Below are positions 40,763 to 51,500 of a stretch of DNA of 64,000 nt, one piece after another. Source of the DNA: Apostichopus japonicus (Eukaryota > Echinodermata > Holothuroidea > Aspidochirotida > Stichopodidae); NCBI RefSeq assembly GCF_037975245.1, contig NC_092574.1, positions 20,086,213 through 20,150,212 on the forward strand. The letters run 5' to 3'. Made by a program: the position numbers and the translations under genes. The first letter of the stretch is position 1, and each line of letters opens with the position of its first letter. Below the pieces are notes generated by a model. It did not search any database, had not been told where the DNA came from, and saw nothing but the letters and a program-made list of their open reading frames with translations.

Positions 40763-42652
40763 CATTAGTAAAAAACGTCATTAATGATGATATTTTTGCC
40801 TTTACTATTATATAATGATACACAAAAGACGAATCGGAAATTTTCCTTTTACCTTTTCCCAAGTAAAATAAGAGTTGTAAATCAGTGGAGTGGGTTTTTG
40901 TCACAAACATGCGTCAAAAATAATTATTTCAAACAGCTGTGAATTCCGAAATTACTTCACGTCGAAGTCTGTGACTGATAATCATCATAAACTTTGCCGT
41001 TAAATGGTAAAGAATTGTGCCCCTCAGCAAATGACAGTATGATCCCTTTGTTTCCCCAATACAATATCCCATGACATGGAAGGCAATTTGACCATTTCTT
41101 CCTAGAGTCTCATTTTATGCCTTCATCAGATAAAGAAGACGTTTAAAGAAGCTATCTACCCTACTTTGAGCCGCCATGAGTGGGTCATTTTCAGTGATAA
41201 ATTACACTTTTGTCCACTTATGTGTGCTATAATTGGTCACAAACGATCACACCTCAAACTCAGAGAATATCGTTTGTTGTTTGGTAAACCGAAAATAAGC
41301 TTGAAAGTGAATTTTGTGATGTAAATAGAATGTAGAAGACACATAAACAGATGGCAAAAAAAGGGCTTATTCTTATTTGACTGAAACCTGAAGCGCCAGT
41401 TTTAACTTTTCTTGAAAAGACTATAAAAGGTAAGTCAAAATTACTGAATCTTTAAGCGGTCCATTGCACCAGGTGTGGCATTTATCTCTTCTAAACATAA
41501 TTGGCATAGTTTTGGAGAATTTATGCCCAGATGTCCTTGGTTATGTCTGAGATTGTAAACAATAAATAATGCCATGTTATATAAAGCTTAACTCACGTCC
41601 ATTTTAAATTATTCTCCTGATCGATGGGAAAGTAGAGTAATTAACATAAGATTACCATCTGCAAAATGTTCGCCTTTTTTCTTTAACAAGATATAAAAGT
41701 CAATGTCACCTTCGACATATGGAGAGGGAGAAAGGTTTCTTTATATCCAACAACCAAACACAATAACAATATACAACCTCAATTGAATTTAAAGACGGAA
41801 CGAGTGACCACTGTCAACATTTGTTACTGATTTAATCTAACATGCATATAACCTGAAAGTTTACAACTCTATATCTTTGCGTACTTTTATCTCATTTTAT
41901 ATTCACCTCAAGATGCAAACGAGATTTGAATTCCAGACAAGCTTACTCATTTAACATACTCTTAGTTCGAAATACGGTTAACGAAAAGGACCAAAAAGTG
42001 TGTAAAATCAATGAAAATAAGCATATAGTTCCTTTCATCAATTTTGTATCTGTTTGAATATTTCCCTCTGTACCGCAACAAAGATCGTGCACTTACATAT
42101 TCAATTACATGGGGAAGTAGTATCATCATAACTGTAACTTTACGTACTACCCGGAATCTACATTGCTGGCGTTGAGATGTTGAGAGTGGGCGAGGTGAGA
42201 AGGGCTCTTCAAAAAAAAAGTGAAGATTCCTGGGCACAGCTTTGAATGTCTGCTTGTCAAATTGGCTAGAAACATAGTTTTGTGTTCTAACTGGAAATCG
42301 CCAATATCATATCATATCATATTTCTATGCAATATATATCTCTATTTTATCTATACTTGTCATTTACTTCATTCATCATTTAGAAACGTTGAATAAATCT
42401 CAAACAGCAAAGATGGTGAAGAAATAATCCTTATACAAAAACTTGTTATCCTTTCTTTATCTTATTATCTTAATGTATTATTCTTGTCATATAGACATTT
42501 TTAAGATCAATGAAACTGTACATGTATGTCTCTCTCTCTCTGTTATAACCAATCACTTTAATTTAAATTATTTTTGGAGTCATTGCACGTCGATGAATCA
42601 CTGATAATCTCATGATGTCAGTGGATGGGAACATATCACATATTGTTAATCT
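40760..42652. other. noncoding DNA downstream of the PKS gene
   Basis: Would hold the PKS 3' UTR at its right edge. No other gene recognised. Confidence 0.4.
42557..42562 (-). terminator. possible polyadenylation signal of the PKS gene
   Basis: ATTAAA on the minus strand, about 90 bp beyond the PKS stop codon. It is the common variant hexamer; no canonical AATAAA was seen nearer. Confidence 0.3.
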
Positions 42653-45600
42653 TCATTCGAGATCGGCAGATTGGCTTGATTTTCTTGGACTAGGTACAGG
42701 CCGTCCCTGACGTGGAAGGAATACCGGTGGGTATGTTTCCAGGTCATCTCCAGCAACCGTATCTGTTGGTGTGACAGAGGTCGTCTCCTTAGACGGATCA
42801 TCGGCAAAGGTACTCGCAGAAGCCTCAGAAGGTCCTGCTTTACCTTTCACTTGCATCGCTCCAATTAAATGATTTATAAGCGACTTCCCAGCCGACCAGA
42901 TAAACATGTGCTTACCTGTGACTACGATCTTCTCAAATTGGTAGTGGCATGAAATTTCTTTGCTCCAGGCATCCATCAGTGCAGGGCCGACAAAAGGGTC
43001 ATTCTTACCAGCAAAACTAGTTAAGTGGCACGGTAGTTTGTCTTTGTGTCGATATTTGTACTTTTTACAGAGAAATATTGCTGCTTTAATACTTGGAGTC
43101 ATTTTGAGGAGTAGTTGTGGTGAATTTAACAAAGATTGGTCCAAAAAGCTGAACTTGACAGGGAGACACTCTGGTGTTAGTCGGTTGTGGCCGATATAAC
43201 TTGTCAAGGTCCTATTAAATTGGCGATAAACGTCGTCTGAAAATTGAAGTTCTTGTGGATGAGGATAAGGCTCACTAGGAGGATACCATCCGCCTACAAA
43301 AATATGATTGGGGCAAAGATCATGATTTCGACGAAGGAAGTGACTCAACTCAAAGCTTATTAAAGCACCCAGACTATGACCAAATATGTAAAATGGACCA
43401 TTCACCAAGCATGGAAGAAGGCTATCTGCCAATCGGTTAACCAACTCTTGAATATTACTCATAGGTTGTTCACGTTCCCTGCTCTCCCAACCTGGAATCT
43501 TTACTACCGAAACCTGTATCGAATTAGCTGTCAGTTCTGGAATCCACGGAGCAAACAAAGATGGACCAGATCCCACGGAGGGAATACAAACTAGTTGAGC
43601 GACAGGGGAATCGATCGTATTCATTACTTTATACCACAGATTGTTTTGTCTGAATGGTGGTACGACATTTAGACTAGCGTCTTGAGTGTCAGTACTTTCT
43701 TCTACTAGAACCTTCTGATGTATCATTGAGCAGAGAGACTTGAGCGTTAGGGAATCATTAAGAAGATCCATTGCCGTCACTGACACGGAGAACTTGTCAT
43801 AAATAAGAGTACTGAGCTCGGATGACATGTGAGAATCCAGACCAAGAGATATCAAGGATGAATCAATATTAACATCTCCATTTATCCCAAGCCGCTGTTT
43901 TAATGTATCGGAAAGAGTCGCGATTATCATATCCAGAGCTTCATCACGTGGAAGAAGTTTTACTTTCATCCTAAGACTACTCTCTGACTCAATGAATGAC
44001 TCCGGGGATGGATACAAGTTTTTCAGAAGCGAGAAAATTCCCGTTTTATCACTAAAATGATGGGCAAGCATCATACTGTTAGATTTTGCATATATTTGTC
44101 TGTCTACAGCTCCAGTAATGGCCAGATGTGGAAAATCGGTCGCTAGAATGCATCCGAGACCTTTCAAAACCTCTGATGGTGAAAGGCTCGATAAACCAAC
44201 TGTTTCCCATTGTTTATCAAGGCCTTCACGGGCTGCATACCCGCTGGTATGAATGACACCAGGGGCAATGACAGTCGCAGGAAGTCCGAGCTTTCTCCTA
44301 GCAATTGACAGACCTGTTAGGAAAGCATTTGCTGCAAGGTAATTACCTTGTCCCCCATTACCAATGACCTCGACAATGGAAGAGAGCATAACAAAATAGC
44401 GAATGTGAAAGCCGAAACTGACACTAATCTTGTGAAGAAGCAGCGCGCCAAATGCTTTTGTCATCATCACGTCATTCCAGGATTCGTTGGAGACATTATG
44501 CAGAAAAGCATCATCGTAGCATACTGCACAATGAAATATACCTTCAAGTGGCAAGTCTTCATTATCCCTAATTGACGTAAGTGCTTTTTCAACATCCTTC
44601 TCTTTGCTCATATCAACCTTTAAATGTGTAATTCTTGCACCAGTGTCTCTGAATTCCTTGAACTTCAGAATCGCTTCCTCTTCCGGTGTTTTTCTGGATA
44701 TGACGTAAATGTGCTTGGCTCCTTTCTCTACTAGCCATTCAACAAGATGTAGACCAAATCCTTTCGAACCCCCTGTAACCAGATAGGCAGATTTTTCATT
44801 CACAGAAAAATTTATGTCATCAAAGTTCAAGGTAGCCGGTACACTATCTTCGTCGATGCAAACCGTAACTTCGTCAATGTGCGCATGAGGTGATCGAGAC
44901 AGCTTTGATATCGGAACTGTTGGAATGGCCAAAGACTTCAACGCTTGGAAACCGTTGTGGACACTAAAGAGCTGAAGCAGACGTGACATGGCATCTTGCA
45001 TCGCAGATTTCATGTGTCGAAAACGATCTAGCGCCATATCGATTGACAAGTAGTATATGTTTGATGGCAAAGAGTTGAGCTTGGTTTCACTGTTGCTGCC
45101 TCGTCCGTGAATCTGAACAATATTTCCAAATGGTTTAATTTTGGCTAACAATTTCTTTAAGCTACTTGAGTCCTGCATGATCTCCCCTGCAAACAGAAGG
45201 ACATCCACTGAAGTATCGTTAATCATGGTATCAAAGTTATCATTGCTAGTGAGGACAACCCTTGAGTCACCAAGAATACCAAGAAGTTTCTCCACCGGCA
45301 AAATGTTGCCATCGTCACTATCAATGTAAAGGAAAACGCTCGCCCCTTGCTCCAAGGCGATATGTGTAGTTGCAAGACCGATTCTGTCTCTCAATGAAGA
45401 GAGACTTATTATTACAGATCCATTCTGTGTCAGCCTCAATGAATCATGAAACGCTACGAAAGCAGGAAGATAGTCACGTACGATGTTAACAGCCTCCACG
45501 CAAGTGATGTTTGACGGTATTGCTATCAAGTCTTCAGTCTTAACTCTCAGTGTTGAACCAACTTCCGCTTCATTCCTAAATCCTAAGACATTGCTTCGCA

Positions 45601-48501
45601 TTCGGAAAAGTGCCTGAACTTCTTCGTTACATGTTACAATCCTACCTGCAAACAAAAATCCAATACCTACATCCGAGACTGGTGTTTGCTTTGGTTGTTG
45701 CATTGCAAAGGCAGATACTTTGACAGAGATTTCTTCATTCTGAAAGGCATGAGTTGATTCGTCGTGTCTCTGCTTTACCCGCAATCGCTTCTGTTTGATG
45801 GTTTCGTTCAAGTCTACAAGCCAACTTGATGAAAGCGTTGGTGCAGAAAAGGTTGACTGGGGTTGTATGACTATGCGTGGAGAATACACTTCGAATGCAA
45901 ACTCCCTGGGATCATCTTCACTCGGTGTTGGAACCCGCCTCCTTAAAGCGACATAATTCTCATTATTTGGAGCAGATTTCATGTACTGATGTAGCCATTC
46001 TGCCGACTCCTTGACATCTTGGTTACTTGGGATATCCACCGTGACGACCGGAAACTCGGGATCTTCATGCATAAGTGTGGTACCGAACGTGCCAGTTGCT
46101 GTCATCATAGGATCAACAGAGTCCACGTCAAGGACAGACTGGCATCCTTGGGTAATCAACCATAAACGGGGTTTTGACTTTGTGTAATACGTTCTTATTG
46201 CCCGGTACAAGTATATTGGTGTGAGAGAAGTTACCTTTTGAGCCTCATTAAAGTCAGATTTAGAGATTTCATTCAACTTGGGAAGCCCTTGAACATCCAG
46301 GGAAGAGAGTAGGATGACGTCTGTCACTTGCCCAAGGGACCGTAGGACTCGTCGGAATCTCTCGTCGCTGTCAAACAAAATGCGTGAGTCTAACACACTC
46401 ACAACATTCTCTATTTCCATTCTCTTTCTTAAATCAGCAGCAATACCACGTTTGTCTTTGATGATGATTACTGCTCCAGGATTCTCTGCACCAATTGCAC
46501 TCAGTGGCCGTGTCAATTTTGGACGCTTTGCGCGTGACACCATAGATTCGTCAGGACTTAAATGAATCAGACTCCAATCTCGCCTCCAAAGTTGAACTTT
46601 CTCCTGCTGTTCATTCGAGTTAACGTTTTGGAATACTATGCTTTCCCATTGGGCGAAAACTCTCTGACTTGTCGTGTCTGCTGCAACAACGTTTCCGATT
46701 GATCCACTCGGAGTTGATTGTACTTGAACATGAAAAACTACACTTTTGGGAGCTTTGCCTTCCATCCTGACCTTTTTGACGGATCTAGGGACCTGAAACC
46801 ATGTCCTGAATAATTTTTTCGAATTTCTTGCTTTCTCAGTTTGTCTGAACATTTCACAAATTCCAAAGCCTTGAAAAGCTACGTCAAGTAATGCTGGATG
46901 AAAGTTATACCTCTTGAATTCTTGGTCAAGTTGATCAGTAATGGAAGCGTAAATCAGTGCTTCACCATAATCTTGACTGAAGTATGCAACCTTCGTACAT
47001 TTAAACATTTCACCGAGATGGAATCCACCTTTCCAAAGTCTCTTGTAAAAGTCATGTTTACCAACGTCATGGGGGCATCTCCTACGTATATCGTCAGTAC
47101 CTAATTTATAAGTATCCATTCCATCTTCAAGTTTATGGAAGGAATCTCGAGAACTCCCGACTGTATCAAGAGACGCTTTACAGTTAGTAGTCCAGATTCG
47201 TTCTGTTTCATTAAAGCTCTTTATGGTAAGATCAGCATCTCTTGGTCGCCCCTCAATTGTTGTTTCGAGGCTACCTGACAATTCTGACGCAAAGACAAAC
47301 CTTTCAAACTTAACATCTCGTAGGGTAGTAGCGCTTTTATTTGTAAGATATTTCCCTGATGCTTCCAGTAGTGCCTCCGTGAAGGCTGCGGCAGGTAAGA
47401 CTATGCTCCCTTGCAGTTTGTGGTCTTGAAGCCAGGGAAGAGTATCTTCCGAAAACGTTGTTGTCCAAATGCTTGGAGAATTATCTGCCGATAGATGAGA
47501 AAGAACAGTTCGCTTACCAAGCAGTGGGTGGTTTTTTGCTGGAAATCTGAACAATTCCGCACTCACGTCAGTTGAAGCAGAACATAACACTCGTTGCCAT
47601 GGGTACGTCGGAAGCGAAACAACCCTCTGACTTCGAAGCTTTCGAAATAAAGGTCTTAAGTCAAATTCGTAACCTTCGACGTGTAGTCTTGCCAGTGAGC
47701 GCATAAGGAACATCCGGTCGTCAGCAATTTCTCGTGTGTCAGTAGATCTGCGTAGTGTTGACGTAACGACTACCTTTGATGGTTTGGGATCCATGGAAGA
47801 TATGGTGTCCCGTACAGCAGATGAAAGAGAAGGGTGAGGGCTAACCTCCAGAAAACACGTGTAACCATCAATTGTCAGTTTCTCAATGGCATCTTTGAAC
47901 AACACTGGATTCCGGATATTTCTCCACCAATAATCGGCCGTAAGAGCTTCCTCTCTCCCTAGGTAGTCTCCACTGACCGTTGACACTATCGGCATCTGTG
48001 GAATCATAGCTGACGATTCCTTGGTGCTCTTTGCATCAAAGAACTTTGCCCGTTTCATGAAATCCCTGTGTATCTCCTCTTGTTGGTAACTGTGATAAGC
48101 GTTATTAACTTTAAGTGTAACACATCTGATACCGTCCTTCCGCAGAATGTCAATAAACTGATTCAAAGACTCCTTTTCTCCTGACAATACAACTTGCTTT
48201 GGACTATTGATGCAAGCTATATCAATGACACTTACATACTCACTACTCTCTAACTTCGTACGAACTTCGTCAGGTGAGTGTAAAACAGCTACCATAGCTC
48301 CACTACCACTAGTCTTCCGTAGCTGTCTTCCCCTAGTGTATATCAACTTGATGGCAGTTTCCAGTGACAATAAACCCGCGACGTGAGCTGCAGCGACTTC
48401 CCCGACACTTGCACCAACAACAGCATCCGGCACGATACCCCACATACCGTAAAGCTCCGATAGAGCGATTTGAGTAGCAACGATTGCGGGTTGAGCAATA
48501 T
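42653..48501 (-). CDS. PKS coding exon 4 (rest of AT to TE, stop)
   Basis: A 5,849-nt exon. The acceptor TTTCCACAG|AT completes a DIAQPAIVATQIAL junction, the normal AT sequence ahead of the active-site GASVGE. It carries the rest of AT, DH, structural KR, degenerate ER, KR, ACP and TE with no intron, unlike the interrupted front part of the gene. Confidence 0.95.
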
Positions 48502-51500
48502 CTGTGGAAACAAAAATTAAACCATCACATGATAATCGAAATAAGTTTCCTTAAACAAATCTTGGGTATTCATGTCATTTAAAGATATTTATTTATTTTT
48601 ATTTTGTAAAACGTGATCCTCATTTACATGAGATATTCGGGTAATATTTTATATACGCAAGATGCTTCGGTATAATGAATGTTTCACATTCCCAATGAAA
48701 CAAAACGATGATGTTTCGCATGTAAATCTTTCCCAGTGATTTATTTACTTCCGCAAAACTATATTCAGTTCGATCTCAGATGTGCACAAGATTGCACATA
48801 CGCTGGAGATCAATAAAATGTTTCCATATTAGCACAAGAGCCGTAGCAAAATGACGCAGAAACCTTAATGTTTGTGTATCTTGTTACGAATTCAAAATTC
48901 ATTTACATAGATCGAATGAATGTAAATGAAAACCGCAAGCGCCACTTCATTTTCGATTCAAAGTAGTTAATCAACTCAAATTGTGCCACTGGCGAAATAC
49001 CACTCTAAGATAATAAAAAAAAGAGGTGCGTGACTGATACCAGAGGCTGCCTTTCATGTTAGAGATAATGCCGTTCAATAAAATAGATTGTAGAACTGGA
49101 ACGGGAATCCACAATCATTACTACTTTTTTGATCCTGTTGAATTGCAATAAATCTTCAACTCTTTTTTTGTTCTGTTTTCTGGTCAAATATGCATTCTAC
49201 CATTACAATTGCTTAGAGTATAATACTCAACGCTCAAAAGAGTGCAGTTCGTTAGTAAGATAAACATTAATGTAAGGTCGATGATTGGGTTGTTATCTTG
49301 TAATGATTGAAAAACGTTGCCAAAGTTAAAACATATTGTCAGACGTCCTACTTCGCATGCACTACTGCCTATATCAGCGAAAGACAACACTACATGTTAT
49401 AAGTGTGACGCAAAAGGGTAAGTGGACGCCTCGACTACAATGTTCCCTCTTCGAATACTTGAACTGTCACCCAAATAAAATTAGGCCATATTCATCACTG
49501 TGTAGCGTGAAGCTGACGATGGTACATATCGATGCCGAACCTGATTGATTATCACAATATATCTTGGATCACTGTCTTTTTATCAGGATATGGCATTAGG
49601 ACCTTGTCCATACAATCTAGGACAACAACCCCCAAAATGAACAAATGCGACATTGCGCCTAGGTGGTAATCGAAGTACTGGCAAAGGCGAACAATACAGC
49701 GAAGAAAATCTTGAGGGGTGGGGGAGGGATGTTTTTATATTCAGTTTATTCCAAACATTCCATAGGAAGAGGAATCAGACTCTAAACAATGGCATTTTAC
49801 AATACTATGACATTATAATAAAATTAATAAAGATACCATCGACTACAGAAGCTTATTGAAATGAAACAGAGGTCGTAAAGAAAATAATACCAGCAACTGA
49901 ATAACAACACTATAACGATATGAAACATGAAAAGCAAAATGTGCTCTAAACTGAAATCAAAATCCACATGTAAGAAAATAGACTGATAAAAATTGCTATG
50001 GGATAAAGGGGTTCCACTATGAATGAGAACTACCGTTGACGACTTTTTTAGGCTTGAGGGAATTCACATGTCCAGTCAACCTTAATTTTTTGCAATATAT
50101 CACAAGTCACTTTGGTGCATTGGAAACTTTCCCACAAACCACATGCTTCAAAGTAGCATAATGTTATTATGAAATTACTTTATTTTCTACTGTCCTTTTT
50201 ATTTATAAACTTACCAGAAAAATGAATTTTCTCTTTGTCTCCTTCATCGGTAAGTAAAGACAGTAATGACCATTTCGCTCCGCATTTCCGCAAGATTTTG
50301 TCAATACGCTGCGAGAGATAAAGAAAGAAGAAAAATAGGGCGGGTTAAGGTTGGCTTCGAATCCGTACTAGATTGGAATATCGATTTTAACTGAAAGAAG
50401 AATTAAGTTTGTTAACTATCATTATTACCCGAGAGTATCGTTGGTTTTATCGCTTGCATTGTCAAATCGATTTTAAAGGTGACAGGTCGGCCAGAAAGAA
50501 GAGGTCAGAGTTTATGTTACATAAATGTTACATGTTGCTTGCCATAAATTGTTTTGCTCTAATGTGATTAAAATGGTTGCAGTCTCAAGGTAAGGGGACT
50601 GTGAGTGAGGAGGGATCAAGCTCTCTGTTTTTTCGTGCCCAGGAATTATCGGATGACCTTTCTTTAAGAAAAAAGAGTATATTATGTGTTGTATGATCTC
50701 AGAATATTGCACGTAGTTAGGCTACAGGTTACCTTTTAGATATTTTGTTTCAGACCGCTTTGACTTTATTTTTGTAATATCATACTACATCAATAATACC
50801 ATCAACCCACCATATTTAAACACGTTTGACATCAACTTGAGCAAATACCTGTGTCAAGAACACTAACACTTTGAAAGTCAAATGTAGGAGAGAGCAGTTC
50901 TCGCCACAGATGGACCACTTATATCTGTCATCTTAATTTGAAATAAAATGACTGCTTACTAGAGATCGTGACACAAAGTGTAAATGAGGATTATCTACTA
51001 TTTCTTCCTGAACTAAAAGGGTATTTCAGGAGGACAAAAAGGTAACCCTCGCTTATAAAAAGGACGATTAAAATCGCAGGTCAGTCGTACACTCATAAAA
51101 GTAATTGCATAGCATAAACGTGGGTGGTTTTTATAATGAAATATTTGAAGGCAGAAAAAAAAACTTTATGCGCTATACAAGAAAGCATGAGGATATTGTA
51201 ATAGCTAATTCCTTAAATATTCAAGTTTCGATAAATGTATTGAAATTTGCTACTAAGAACTGAATAACAGGTTATTACGGACTAACCAGGGATCAACTAA
51301 CCACGTACGTACGTAAGAAGTAAGTAATACTTATAGTTATTTCCCAAATACCATCTTGAGATTCACACCTTTGTAACGTGTATAGTCTTGAGTAGTCTTG
51401 AAGTATTTTACTTATGGTAGGAGAAAAATGAATTGTGACAAGGATTCAATATAATAACATCCCGTTCGTTTTTAATTATGTATATTCTAAATTGACCGGT

